DNA of 64,000 nucleotides, taken from the NCBI GenBank assembly GCA_029204225.1, contig CM055100.1:59706975-59770974 (forward strand). Direction: 5' to 3'. Under the pieces are notes generated by a model. That model was not told the DNA's origin and did not search any database. It saw only the letters and a program-made list of their open reading frames with translations. Positions within the stretch are counted from its first letter, which is position 1. Each line of letters opens with the position of its first letter. A program made the position numbers and the translations under genes. Positions 10,296 through 22,870 of the stretch are shown piece after piece. The DNA comes from Diphasiastrum complanatum. Its lineage: Eukaryota; Streptophyta; Lycopodiopsida; Lycopodiales; Lycopodiaceae.

Positions 10296-11768
10296 GAAGA
10301 TACTCGCACGTGAACGGCAACGAAATGACTCAATGTTTGCAAAGGATGGATGGCTAGCCTGTTTCTTGGGTTAGTTTCATTTGCGACAACGCCCACCAGA
10401 CGCAAGCAGGAAGTCAAAAGTTGGAAAGGGCAATTTCAGAGGAGATCTTCTATGGAGGAGTTGGTCTTCATTTGGGACGGCCACCTTCGGAACTGAAACT
10501 CACTAAGCATGGGTGATATCCAATGTCAAAGATTGGCAACAAGTTGGATTGAGCTATAATCCTAGCAGATGGGAAGCAAAGAGTTGGAAAGGCTTTGTGT
10601 CCAAAGAACTCTACTCTAAGTTCGGTCAGCTGATTTTATAAGCAAGAGGGGAACTATCACACACACCTCTCTCTTGGGGCAAATTTTGAATGAAAATTGA
10701 TCAAAATGGGGGCAAATTCAAGGTGACCTAGCCATACTCACACCAAGAGACTGGCGAACTTTGGACCTAATAAGTTGACAAGTTTTTGTTGCGGAATGGA
10801 AAGTTTGTTATAGGCTTTCTCTGGACCAACAATGATGAGGAAACATATGAGTACGCTGGCTTGTGTTACGTGTAAGGCAGCTGATCAATGAAGGAACTGT
10901 GAAAGTAAAGTCTTGCATGAGAGACTTGGTATTTCGAACGGACGCTAAGGGACAGTTCGTGTTGAGATCGGACTAGTGCAAACTCTGGGTGCATGTGTCT
11001 GAATCAAAGAGGCAACTGACCAGTGATGGAATTGTGAAAGTCAAGTTTTGCGCGACGAACATGGTGCTTCAAACAAACGTGAAGAGATAGTTCGTATGCG
11101 GATCAAATTGGTGTGACCCTTTGGCTCTCCACGAGGTCAATGGTTACATTTGGGCTGATTCAAAGAGCTATTTCAAGCTAAGTGAGAGGTGCATTGCGGA
11201 GTACTCAATCTTTGCCTACCTTAAAGATCCAAGAAGGAAAAGTATCAAGATCAGACTGGGACAAGGAGAGAAATCCAAACGCGAAAGCAACAAGGCACGG
11301 AGTGGACCATAAACTGGGCAATCAAACGATAAATCCTTTGGCTCAGGGAGCCTTGATACCTGTGCAAAACTGATCAAATTTGGAGCTCAGAGAGCTCAAC
11401 ACAAAGTGCATCAAGCACAAATCAGGAGCTCAAAGGAGTTCCAAAGTCAAAAGTCAGAAGTGACAGGGGTGAAGATTTCACAGAAAGGCCTCTGTCACCA
11501 GTTAATAAGGTTCTTGGGTTTTACATAAGCGATATAAATTCTACGCTTTTCCCAGACAAAGAGATATTAACAAGTTATGTAATTTTTCAGTACAAAGAGC
11601 TGAGCCTCTGACTTGTGGTGTGCCAGCTTAAATGTTAATAAAAAGTGGCCAATAAATTGAGTATTGTGCCAAGTAGCTTAAATGTATAGTTATTTTAATT
11701 GGGAGGCACATTTACTTTAATCTGACATCTGATGAGGACATTAGATTTTATAAAGGTGGGGTGGATGT
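10296..11768 (+). mobile_element. Internal region of the non-autonomous LTR family (+ copy A)
   Basis: The segment 10296-10730 is repeated inverted at 12989-13465. From about 10724 to 11768 it matches 17783-18873. It ends in a polypurine tract, aaaggtggggtgga (11752-11765), directly before the LTR at 11769, which sets the orientation. No gag, protease, RT or integrase is encoded. One 63-codon frame at 11121-11312 (MALHEVNGYIWADSKSYFKL) is kept in the second copy at 18226 with only a few substitutions, but I recognise no domain in it. Confidence 0.8.
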
Positions 11769-12988
11769 TGTAAAGCTACATTTACAAGCTTTACTTCCAG
11801 TGCCATTGGTGCCAGCATTGTCCCCGGCGCCAGCAGCACCCCTGCTGCTCTCGGCGATCCCGGCGCCACTGTAACTAGAATCTCGCCGGCGCCACGTTCC
11901 TATGGCTGAAAATCTTTGATCGGTTCTAGCGAAGTCCAGAGAGCTCAGATCGATGTGTAATCACCTCACACGATCTAGGCATGATTAAAGGAAGCCTGGG
12001 GATCAATAAATTCTAGAGAGAGTAAATGACTTTCTAAAGAGAGAAATTTCTAGAGAGAAAAAATGTGCTTTACCAACCTAGGTAGAGTACTTGGTATGAG
12101 GGGAGGTGGCGAATCCCACCAATACTATAGGGGAGTGCGGGTTGCGACTCAGGGCGAGCTCCAACCAAGTCTCAGCCTCCCTTGTTGGAATGTTGTCCTG
12201 GCACTCGCCTTGGCATGCCAGCGCCCCGGAGACTAGGGTCGGTCACACGCTTGAAATGTAACCTTCTCAGATGTATCCATAAAGTGGATTTTTTCTCAAA
12301 CTGACTCTGATTACCTTCTGGGTTTCAGTATTCGGTAAAAGCGCCAGTTGTAAGACCGCTTCAAACTTTTTAATTTGGCACATAGCTGAGGGTCGTATCC
12401 CGGGACGCCAGCGGTATGCCGTCGGGACCATTCGGTCCATGGCACCAGCGGTATGCTGTCGGGACCATTTGGTCCAGGAACTGGTTGTCTCCATATCTCC
12501 TGCTACTTGTGGTTCTGAGTGTTCCTTGCATGAACGTGAATGGGTTAAGCACTTGGGGAACGGGCTCTAACCTATCGGCTGAGTTGGATGGCTTGCTTGG
12601 GTGGAAGTTACATGTTTATGGCTGTCCAGTTTGGCGTGACGCCAGGTTGGCTTCCAGCGCTCGTGACGAATCTTTCAGTTGGTTAAGTCTGATGTAAGTC
12701 AGACCGCTTGCTTGGAATGGATGTTACTCATTTGTAATGAAGCTTCGAGTTGGTTAAGTTTGATGTATGTTGGGCGACTTGCTTGGAGGGAAGTCACCCA
12801 CATCGGGACCCCCGATCTGGCATGGCACCAGGTTGGATCTCAATGTTGGTTTCTGAACTTCCAGTTGATTAAGTCTGATCATTGTTGGCGAGTTCTGTGC
12901 TTGTATGTCAAGTGGGTTTGGATGGCAAGAGTTGAAGGCTGGGAAGCTAAGTCGTGGTTTTCGGCTCCCTTGGGATGCCTCCGCTACA
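11769..12988 (+). mobile_element. LTR of the non-autonomous family, full length (1220 bp)
   Basis: It starts TGTAAAGC right after the polypurine tract and ends CGCTACA. The length equals the - strand copy at 16561-17780. The first 150 bp are rich in ggcgcc and cagcagc motifs. Short open frames inside it recur in every copy and are not genes. What follows is not a PBS but inverted internal sequence, so this LTR is at a rearranged junction. Confidence 0.85.
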
Positions 12989-14244
12989 CTAGGTCACCTT
13001 GAATTTGCCCCCGTTTTGATCAACTTTCATTCAATATTTGCCCCAAGAGAGAGGTGTGTGGGATAGTTCCCCTGTTGCTTATAATATCAGCCGACCGGAC
13101 TTAGAGTAGAGTTCTTCGGACAAAAAGCCTTTCGAACACTTTGCTTCCCATCTATTAGGATTATTGCTTGATCCAACTTGTTGCCAATCTCTGAAGAGGA
13201 TCCCAGTCTTTTCCCCTTTGAGATAAAACCCAACTGATACTGGATATCAACCATGCTCAGTGAGTTTCAGTTCCGAAGGTGGCCGTCCCAAATGAAGACC
13301 AACTGCTCCATAGAAGATCTCCCCTGAAATTGCCCTTTTCAACTTTTGACTTTCTGCTTGCGTCTGGTGGGCGTCGTCGCAAATGAAACTAACCCAAGAA
13401 ACAGGCTAGCTATCCATCCTTTGCAAACATCAAGTCGTTTATTTGTCGTTCATGTGCGAGTACTTGAACTGCGACTCCGCTCCACAGATTTTGTAGTTCT
13501 CTTTGTTTGATGGTGTCAGCTTTCAAAAGAAAGGTTCCTTATCGAGCCTTCAGCTCCTTGTATCACAAGCAATCATGCAAACCAGACAAAGCACGAGTAC
13601 TAAGACTCACCACGAATACATAAAAGTAAGACACTCAGGCATGTTTGCTAACAGGTAACAAAGACAAGGCCCCCTTTGAGATAAACCTGCCAAAGGACCT
13701 TTGCCTGGCCACGCCCATACAGATCAATCACAGAATCATCCCACAGAGAACACCCCTCCAACTATCCGTGCTTTCACCATTAAGCAGCACATTGTCTCAG
13801 TCACGCCCACCACTTTTTGGTCGATAGCCCTTATATCTAAACGATTGGCAGCTATCCTGCATCGGCAGCTAACCACTCGTGCTTTACACCCGAATTCGAG
13901 TAGCATCTATGTATCAATGGTTAACTCGTACAGTTCGAATATGTCACTCTGCACCCCACAAGGCACAGACCGTGCTTACACCAATCTAATGGCAGCACAC
14001 TGCCTCATCTGTCCCACGTGCAGAAAGTGCCAGGCCCAAACTGCGAGAACTGACCATGCTTACACCTCAAGGGCAGCACCTTGACTCATCAAGTCCCCTG
14101 TTCTGCCGACCACCCCGACCGTGGATGCACCCGTGCTTACATTGTGGGCAGCACCTTGCACAACAATTGTCCTGATGAACCCCAAATCATGGCCATTTTC
14201 GTGAGATCCGCATAGCTGACCGGCCAGTCGGCGCTCATACCACA
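12989..14244 (-). mobile_element. Internal region of the same family, inverted (- copy B), with PBS
   Basis: 12989-13465 is the reverse complement of 10296-10730. 13466-14230 is the leader, repeated at 15790-16545. At 14231-14242 the - strand reads TGGTATGAGCGCC, a decayed initiator-Met tRNA primer-binding site next to an LTR end at 14245. No coding domain is seen. Confidence 0.75.
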
Positions 14245-14322
14245 TGTAGCGCAGGCATTCCAAAGGGAGCCGAGAACCACGACTTAGCTTCCCAGCCTTC
14301 AATTCTTGCCATCCAAACCTGT
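14245..14322 (-). mobile_element. Terminal 78 bp of a - strand LTR
   Basis: Begins tgtagcgcagg, the reverse complement of the LTR 3' end, and is cut where a + strand LTR begins at 14323. Confidence 0.8.
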
Positions 14323-15568
14323 TGTAAAGCTATCTTCATAAGCTTTACTTCTGGCGCCACTGGAGCCAGCATTGTCCCCGACGCCTGCAGCGCCCCTGCT
14401 GCTCCAGGCGCCAACGGCGCCGACGCCACTCCCGGTGCCACTGACACCAGAATCCAGCCGACGCCAAGTTCCTATGGTTGAAAATCTTTGATCGGTTCTA
14501 GTGAAGTCTAGAGAGCTCAGATTGATGTGCAATCACCTCACACGATCTAGACATGATTAAAGGAAGCCTGGGGATCAATAAAATCTAAAGAGAGAAAATG
14601 ACTTTCTAGAAAGAGAAAATTCTAGAGAGAGAAAAAGGTTCTTTACCAGCTTGGGTACAGTGCTTGGTATGAGGGGACGGGGGGGTGCCGAATCCCACCA
14701 ATACTATAGGGGAGTGTTGTTTGCGACTCAGGACGAGCTCCAACCAAGTCTCAACCTCCCTTGTTGGAATGTTGTCCTGGCACTCGCCTTGGCATGCCAG
14801 CTCCCCAGAGACTAAGGTCGGTCACACACTTGAAATGTAACCTTCTCAAATTTATCAATAAAGTGGGATTTTCCTCAAACTGACTCTGATTACCTTCTGG
14901 GTTTCAGTGTTCGGTAAAAGCGCCAGTTGTAAGGCTGCTTCAAAATTTTTAAGTTGCCACATAGCTAAGGGTGGTATCCCGGGATGCCAGCGGTATGCCG
15001 TCGGGACCATTTGGTCCACGGCGCCAGCGGTTGTTGTCGGGACCATTTGGTCCAAGAACTGGTTGTCTCCATATCTGTCCTGGCTTGTGGTTCTGAGTGT
15101 TTCTTGCATGAACGTGAATGGGTTTAGCTCTTGGGGAACAGGCTCTAACCTGTCGGCTGAGTTGGATGGCTTGCTTGGGTGGAAGTTACCTGTTTATGGC
15201 TGTCCAGTCTGGCGTGGCACCAGGTTGGCTTCCAGTGCTCATGACGAAGCTTTCAGTTAGTTAAGTCTGATGTAAGTCAGACCGCTTGCTTGGAATGGAT
15301 GTTACTCATTTGTAACGAAGCTTCGAGTTGGTTAAGTTTGATGTATGTCGGGCGGCTTGCTTGGAGGGAAGTCACTCACATCGGGACCCCCAATTTGGCA
15401 TGGCGCCAGGTTGGATCTCAATGTTGGTTTTCAAAACTTCAAGTTGGTTAAGTTTGATCGTTGTTGGTGAGTTGGGTGCTTGTATGTCAAGTGGGTTTGG
15501 ATGGCAAGAGTTGAAGGCTGGGAAGCTAAGTCATGGTTCCCGGCTCCCTTTGGGATGCCTGCGCTACA
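14323..15568 (+). mobile_element. LTR of the non-autonomous family (+, 1246 bp)
   Basis: It runs TGTAAAGC to GCGCTACA, with small indels against the 1220-bp copies. It is joined at both ends to pieces of - strand LTR, so it lies head-on to its own reverse complement. Confidence 0.83.
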
Positions 15569-15789
15569 AAATCCACTTGACATACAAGTAGCCAACTTGC
15601 CAACAACGATCAGACTTAACCAACTAGAAGTTCGGAAACCAACATTGAGATCCAACCTGGCACCATGCCAGATCGGGGGTCTCGATGTGGGTGACTTCCC
15701 TCCAAGCAAGCCGCCTGACATACATCAAACTTAACCAACTCGAAGCTTTGTTACAAACGAGTAACATCCATTCCAAGCAAGTGGTCTGA
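15569..15789 (-). mobile_element. Internal piece of a - strand LTR
   Basis: Corresponds to the last third of the LTR without its final about 80 bp. The right edge is at the gtaa/gtcagac point of the LTR, exactly where the fragment at 1542 is also cut. Confidence 0.75.
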
Positions 15790-16560
15790 CGAACTGTAAA
15801 TGCGCCCCATAGATTCTGTAGTCCTATTTGTTTGGTGGTATCAGCCTTCAAAAGAAAGGTTCCTTCTCGAGCCATTAGTTCCTTGTATCACAAGCAATCA
15901 TGCAAACTAGGCAAAGCACAAGTACTAAGACTCACCACGAATACATACAAGCAAGACACTTAGGGAGGTTTACTATAACAGGTAACAAAACCGAGGTCCT
16001 CCTGCCAAAGGACCTTTGCCTGGCTGCGCCCATACAGATCGATCACAGAATCAGCCCACAGAGGACACCCATTCAACTATCCGTGCTTTCACCATTAAGC
16101 AGCACATTGCCTCAGTCAAGCCCCACCACTTTTTGGTCAATAGCCCTTATAGCTAAACGATCAGCAGCTATCCCACACCGACAGCTAACCACCCGTGCTT
16201 TACACCTGAATTCGAACACCATCTCTTTATCAATGGTTAACCCGTATAGTTCGAATATGTCGCCCCGCACCCATAAGGCACAGAGTGTGCTTACACCAAC
16301 CTAAAGATAGCACACTGCCTCATCTGTCCTACTTGCAGACAGCACCAGGCCCGAACCGCGAGAACTGATCGTGCTCACACCTCAAGGGCAGCACCTTGAC
16401 TGATCAAGTCCCCCGTTCTACCGACCACCCGGACCGTGGACGCAAGCGTGCTTAGACTGTGGGTAGCACCTTGCACAACAGTTGTCTTGATGAAACCCCA
16501 AACAATGGCCATTTCTGTGAGATCCGCATAGCTGACCGGCCAGTTGACTCTGATACCACA
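15790..16560 (-). mobile_element. Leader region with initiator-Met PBS (- copy C)
   Basis: Matches 13466-14244. On the - strand the PBS reads TGGTATCAGAGTC (16546-16558), complementary to the 3' end of initiator-Met tRNA, separated by 2 nt from the LTR end at 16561. This is the clearest statement of polarity for the family. No protein domain is visible. Confidence 0.82.
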
Positions 16561-17780
16561 TGTAGCGCAGACATCCCAAAGGGAGCCGGGAACCACGACT
16601 TAGCTTCCCAGCCTTCAACTCTTGTCGTCCAAACCCACTTGACATACAGCAACCAACTCGCCAACAACGATCAGACTTAACCAACTGGAAGTTCAGAAAC
16701 AAACATTGAGATCCAACCTGATGCCATGCCAGATCAGGGGTCTCGATGTGGGTGACTTCCCTCCAAGCAAGCCACCCGACATACATCAAACTTAACCAAC
16801 TCGAAGCTTCGTTACAAACGAGTAACATCCATTCCAAGCAAGTGGTCTGACTTACATCAGACTTAACCAGCTGAAAGCTTTGTCATGAGCGCTAGAAGCC
16901 AACCTGGCGCCATGCCAGACTGGACAGCCACAAACAGGTAACTTCCACCCAAGCAAGCCATCCAACTCAGCCGACAAGTTAGAGCCCATTCCCCAAGAGC
17001 TTAACCCATTCATGTTCATGCAAGGAACACTCAGAACCACAAGCCGCGACAGATATGGAGACAACCAGTTCCTGGACCAAATGTTCCCGACAGCATACCG
17101 CTGACGCCACGGATCGAATGGTCCCGACCGCATACCGCTGGCGTCCCGGGACACGACCCTCAGCTATGTGCCAAATTAAAAAGTTTGAAGCGGCCTTACA
17201 ATTGGCGCTTTTACCGAACACTGAAACCCAGAAGGTAATCAGAGTTAGTTTGAGGAAAATCCCACTTTATTGATAAATCTGAAAAGGTTACATTTCAAGC
17301 ATGTGACCGACCCTAGTCTCCGAGGCGCTGGCATGCCAAGGCGAGTGCCAGGACAACATTCCAGCAAGGGAGGCTGAGACTTGGTTGGAGCTCGCCCTGA
17401 GTCGCAACCCGCACTCCCCTATAGTATTGGTGGGATTCGCCACCTCCCCTCATACCAAGTACTCTACCCAGGCTGGTAAAGCACGTTTTCTCTCTGTAGA
17501 ATTTTTTCTCTTTAGAAAGTCATTTTCTCTCTCTAGAATTTATTGATCCCCAGGCTTCCTTTAATCATGTCTAGATCGCGTGAGGTGATTGCACATCGAT
17601 CTGAGCTCTCTGGACTTCGCTAGAACCGATCAAATATTTTCAGCCATAGGAACTTGGCACCGGCTGGATTCTAGTCACAGTGGCGCCAATGGCGCCGGTA
17701 GCAGCAGGGGTGCTGCTGGCGCCGGGGACAATGCTGGCACCAGTGGCGCCGGAAGTAAAACTTGTAAAGGTAGCTTTACA
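16561..17780 (-). mobile_element. LTR of the non-autonomous family (-, 1220 bp)
   Basis: Complete reverse-oriented LTR from tgtagcgc (its 3' end, next to the PBS) to gctttaca (its 5' end). It abuts + strand internal sequence at 17783, giving a head-to-head arrangement. Confidence 0.87.
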
Positions 17781-18873
17781 ACACCTAGCCATACTCACAC
17801 GAGGAGATTGGCGAACTTTGGACCTAATAAGTTTACAAGGATTTGTTGCGGAATGGATAGTTTGTTATAGGCTTTCTCTGGACCAACAATGATGAGGAAG
17901 CATATGAGTACGCTGGCTTGTGTTACGTGTAAGGCAGCTGATCAATGCTGGAACTGTGAAAGTTGAGTCTTGCATGAGAGACTTGGTACTTTGAACGGAC
18001 GCTAAGGGACAGTTCGTGTTGAGATCGTACTAGTGCAAACTCTGGGTGCATGTGTCTGATTCAAAGAGAGCTACTTGAAGCCAAGCTTGATGTACACTTC
18101 TTATTTTGACTGTGAGGCAACTGACCAATGATGGAATTGTGAAAGTCAAGTTTTGCGCGACGTACATGGTGCTTCAAACAAACGCGAAGAGATAGTTCGT
18201 ATGCGGCTCAAACTGGTGTGACCCTTTGGCTCTCCACGAGGTCAATGGTTACATTTGGGCTGATTCAAAGAGCTACTTCAAGCTAAGTGAGAGGTGCATT
18301 GCGGAGTACTCAATCTTTGCCTACCTTAAAGAGCCAAGAACGAAAAGTATCAAGATCAGGCTGGGACAAGGAGAGAAATCCAGACGCGAAAGCAACAAGG
18401 CACGGAGTGGACCATAAAGTGGGCAATCAAACGATAAATCCTTTGGCTCAGGGAGCCTTGATACATGTGTGGAACTGATCAAATTTGGAGCTCAGGGAGC
18501 TCAACACAAAGTGCATCAAGGACAAATCAGGAGCTCAAAGGAGTTCCAAGGTCAAAAGTCAGAAGCGACAGGGGCGAACATTTCACAGAAAGGCCTCTGT
18601 CACCAGTTAGTAAGGTTCTTGGGTTTTACATAAGCGATATAAATTCTACTTTTTTCCCAGACAAAGTGATATTTTCAAGTTATTTAATTTTTCAGTACAA
18701 AGAGCTGAGCCTCCGACTTGTGGTGTGCCAGCTTCAATGTTAATAAAAAGTGGCCAATAAATTGAGTACTGTGCCAAGTAGCTTAAATGTATAGTTATTT
18801 TGATTGGGAGACACCTTTACTTTAATCTGACATCTGATGAGGACATCAGATTTTATAAAGGTGGGGTGGATAT
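17781..18873 (+). mobile_element. Internal region of the non-autonomous family (+ copy D)
   Basis: Matches 10724-11768, with an extra about 50 bp near 18068-18115. It includes the 63-codon frame at 18226-18417 and the polypurine tract aaaggtggggtgga (18857-18870) before the LTR. Nothing else coding is seen. Confidence 0.8.
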
Positions 18874-20020
18874 TGTAAAGCTACCTTTACAAGCTTTACT
18901 TCAGGCGCCATTGTCGCCAGAATTGTCTCCGGCGCCAGCAGCGCCCCTGTTGCTCCCGTCACCACCGGCGCCGGTGCCAGGGCCCGGTGCCACTGTGACC
19001 AGAATCCAGCCGGCGCCAAGTTCCTATGGCTAAAAATCTTTGATCGGTTCTAGCAAAGTCCAAAGAGCTGAGATCGATGTGCAATCACCTCACACGATCT
19101 AGGCATGATTAAGAGTACTTGGTATGAGGGTAGGTGGCAAATCCCACCAATACTATAGGGGAGTGCGGGTTGCGACTCAGGGCGAGCTCCAACCAAGTCT
19201 CAGCCTCCCTTGCTGGAATGTTGTCCAGGCACTCGCCTTGGCCATGCCAGCGCCCTGGAGACTAGGGTCGGTCACACACTTGAAATGTAACCTTCTCAGA
19301 TTTATCAATAAAGTGGGATTTTTTCTCAAACTGACTCTGATTACCTTCTGGGTTTCATAGTTTGGTAAAAGCGCCAGTTGTAAGGCCGCTTCAAACTTTT
19401 TTATTTGGCACATAGCTGAGGGGGGGGGGGCCGGGACGCCAACGGTATGTCGTCAGGACCATTCGGTCTGTGGCGCCAGCAGTATGCTGTCAGGACCATT
19501 CGGTCCAAGAACTGGTTGTCTCCATATCTGTCGTGGTTTGTGGTTCTGAGTGTACCTTGCATGAACGTGAATGGGTTGAGCTCTTGGGGAACGGGCTCTA
19601 ACTTTTCGGCTGAGTTGGATGGCTTGCTTGGGTGGAAGTTACCTGTTTATGGCTGTCCAGTCTGGCGTGGCGCCAGGTTGGCTTCCAGCATTCATGACAA
19701 AGCTTTCAGTTGGTTAAGTCTGATGTAAGTCAGACCACTCGCTTGGAATGGATATTACTCGTTTGTAACGAAGCTTCGAGTTGGTTAAGTTTGATGTATG
19801 TCGGGCGGCTTGCTTGGAGGGCAGTCACCCACATCGGGACCCCCGATCTGGCATGGCGCCAGGTTGGATCTCAATGTTGGTTTCCGAACTTCTAGTTGGT
19901 TAAGTCTGATCGTTGTTGGCGAGTTGGCTTCTTGTATGTCAAGTGGGTTTGGATGGCAACAGTTGAAGGCTGGGAAGCTAAGTCGTGGTTCCCGGCTCCC
20001 TTTGGGATGCCTGCGCTACA
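18874..20020 (+). mobile_element. LTR of the non-autonomous family (+, 1147 bp, internally deleted)
   Basis: It runs TGTAAAG to GCGCTACA but lacks about 90 bp after 19110 (the ctagagagag-rich part). A run of 10 G at 19421-19430 replaces the tcgtatcc sequence of the other copies. Confidence 0.83.
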
Positions 20021-20923
20021 GGAGAGGAGGAGGAGCCGCCTGGGTGTCTCTTGTTATGGAGGATGTTGGGATGAGCCTGATATCCTCGATGTGGTCATGA
20101 GTCTTGGATGTCCGCATAGCGCATCTCGTCGTGGGGAGTTACTACTTCGAGATACACTGACCCAGGAGGCAGCATGTACGCCACACAATACTGCAACTCC
20201 TGCATTTGTCACACCTCAGATGCCTGGCACGCCCACTTTCACGACTCACATTTTCCTTTTCTCTGGACCCACTTCCACTAAGTCATTTCCTCCCAGCTAT
20301 ACGTCGTGGGGTCACGTTTCACTGTGGGGTTTTCAGCCCACTCCCATCCAACCCCCCCCCCCCCCCCCCCCATATATTCTCCCATCCTAATGCCTCCCAT
20401 TGGCTATTCTCCCCTTGGTACCCCACAACGTCAGTATTCTCCCGTCGGCGGGGCATCTTTCATTCTTCAGGCCACCTTCGTAGACACTCCCAGGGCCACA
20501 TTGCCACCAGCTACCATCCCGTCGTCGTATGACATAGACAGGGATGGTCACATCATTGAGAATAACCGTGGTAAGAGGGTCATCATGCGCATGAGAGAGC
20601 TCATGTATATCCACTTTCCTAGAGGCATTTTTCATGACTGGAGCGATGTCAATGATGACCGTAGGAATCGTGTCATTAACCAGCTACATACTGAGTTTCC
20701 TATCCCATCCCAAGACATGAAATTCGCATGGAAATGGATGAGGAGCTGCATGGGAGTTGTGGATGAGCACAAGTATCAAGCTGTAATTCCTAGGAATAAG
20801 AGACTAGGGGCTTAAAACTCTAAAATGACATTAGAGGCCTTAAGTCAAGTTGCAAATAAAAAAGCTAAAAGGGCCCGATTTAAAACACACATGAATCATG
20901 TGAGTGCCCTTGTGCTTTCTTAG
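20021..20923 (+). pseudogene. Second Transposase_24-like (Ptta/En/Spm) gene, interrupted by a stop
   Basis: A Pro/Thr/Ser-rich N-terminal part that includes a run of 20 C at 20352-20371 precedes the conserved core SYDIDRDGHIIENNRGKRVI, YIHFPRGIFHDWSD, RRNRVINQLHTEFP and KWMRSCMGVVDEHKYQ. The core aligns with that at 7.3-7.5 kb (Y-D-hydrophobic-D, G-x-I-I, WS, R-x-x-V-I, EF). The frame stops at 20813 but continues in the same frame as NSKMTLEALSQVANKKAKRA to a stop at 20921, which looks like the next part of the domain, so the first stop is probably a disabling mutation. The poly-C run may also be a sequencing problem. The 5' end joins the LTR at 20020. Confidence 0.7.
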
Positions 20924-20929
20924 CACCAA

Positions 20930-21413
<484 letters not shown>

Positions 21414-21414
21414 G

Positions 21415-21432
21415 TGGCGTCGTTGTCTGGGA
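21415..21432 (+). other. tRNA-Asp-type primer-binding site
   Basis: TGGCGTCGTTGTCTGGGA differs at few positions from the TGGCGCCGTTGCCGGGGA PBS common in plant Tat/Athila gypsy elements. It lies immediately after an LTR-like ACA end. Confidence 0.6.
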
Positions 21433-22079
21433 GCGCCACACACTCATTTCACCACATAGCTTTCTTACTCTCTTCTTCTTTTTTTTTCCTCTCTCTCTCT
21501 CTTCTTCTCTCTCACCATTCTTTTTCATCTAAAAATCAAAATTTTGGGGTAGTTTAGCATGGAGTAGTGTTAGTTTTTGTCGTTCTTTTGTGTCTTTTGG
21601 TTTGAATGTACTGTGGCGAGAGATTGTGAGGTGGGAGGATCAGATGCAAGCACCCAATTGCTTCCAATAATACAAAAAACCCCGTAAAAATTCAAAAAAA
21701 ACACTCAAAATCTGTTTTGGAGGGAAAAAGAGAGCCAAAATCCCATCAGATTTTGATTTCTCTAAAACCAATGGGCATGAACCTTTGCATGGCTAGCAGC
21801 AGCTCTAGGGTACTGTTCTAGACCTGCATAGAAGCCTGCGAAGGTTACTTCCCAATAGATTTTGAAAAAACAGAGAAAAATCCATAAAGATTCAAAAATC
21901 CCTTGCAAAAATTAAAAAAAATTCAGAACTCAAAACTAATCTTTGTAGAGCTCTCTGAAGTTCCATCTCATTAAGACAAGGACAACAGAGAAGTCTATGA
22001 GAGTTAGATCCCAAAAAAAGTGCCCATGTGAAGATTCCCAAGAGCAAAAAGTGGCCTAGAACCTTCTCAGACAGCAAAT
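21433..22079. other. Gypsy leader, non-coding
   Basis: Leader sequence after the PBS. From about 21640 it starts to resemble a decayed unit of the tandem repeat that follows. No gene seen. Confidence 0.45.
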
Positions 22080-22870
22080 TTTTTAGTTTCCTTGGGAAGT
22101 AACTCTCACAGCTAGGTAAGCAGGTAAATCTGACTTAGATACAAGCACATACTAGCCTGCGAAGATTAGTTACCAGAAAATCTCAAAATTTGGCCCAAAA
22201 ACCCCCAAAAATTCACTTTTTTCAAGATTTTTTGAGTTCCTTGAAAAGTACCTCTCGCAGCTTGGTGAGCAAATGAATCTGACTTAGATACAAGTGCATA
22301 CCAGTCTGCAAGGGTTCCAGAAAATCTTAAAATTTTGCAAAAGACCCCAAAAAAATGCATTTTTTCTAAGATTTTTTGAGTTTCCCTGGGACATAACTGT
22401 CACAACCTGGTGAGCAGGTGAATCTGACTTATATACAAGTGCATACCAGTCCGCAAGGGTTTGTTCTTAGCAAATTCCAAAATTTTGCAAACAAACCCCC
22501 AAAAAATGCACTTTTATCAGGATTTTTTGAGTTTCCTTGTGAAGTAACTCTTGAAGCTTTGTGAGCAGGTGAATCTAACTTGAATACAAGTGCATATTAG
22601 TCTGCAAGGGTTTGTTCCCATAAAATCTTAAAATTTTGCAAAAACCACCCAAAAAAATGCACTTTTTCCATGATTTTTTGAGTTTACTTGGGAATTAACT
22701 CTTACAGCTTGGTGAGCAGATGAATATAACTCAAATACAAGTGTATACTAGTCTAGAAGGGGTTCTTCCCAGAAAATATTAAAATTTTGACAAAAAAACA
22801 CCCAAAAATGCATTTTTTTCCATGATTTTTTTAGATCCGCTGGGAAGTAACCTTTTCATAGAGTTTTATA
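22080..22870. repeat. Tandem repeat, five imperfect units of 145-151 bp
   Basis: The phrase gaatctgacttagatacaag recurs at 22126, 22275, 22420, 22571 and 22722 with spacings of 149, 145, 151 and 151. Each unit also carries a run of A/C-rich sequence and gattttttgagtttccttgg. Units differ by about 10-20 percent. They lie in the leader of the gypsy element. Confidence 0.9.

Noticed and set aside
12267-12697. Recurring frames such as MPSGPFGPW... and GVDG-type peptides in 1.5-20 kb
   Set aside because: They recur in every LTR copy on both strands, with frame-disrupting indels between copies; LTR sequence, not genes.
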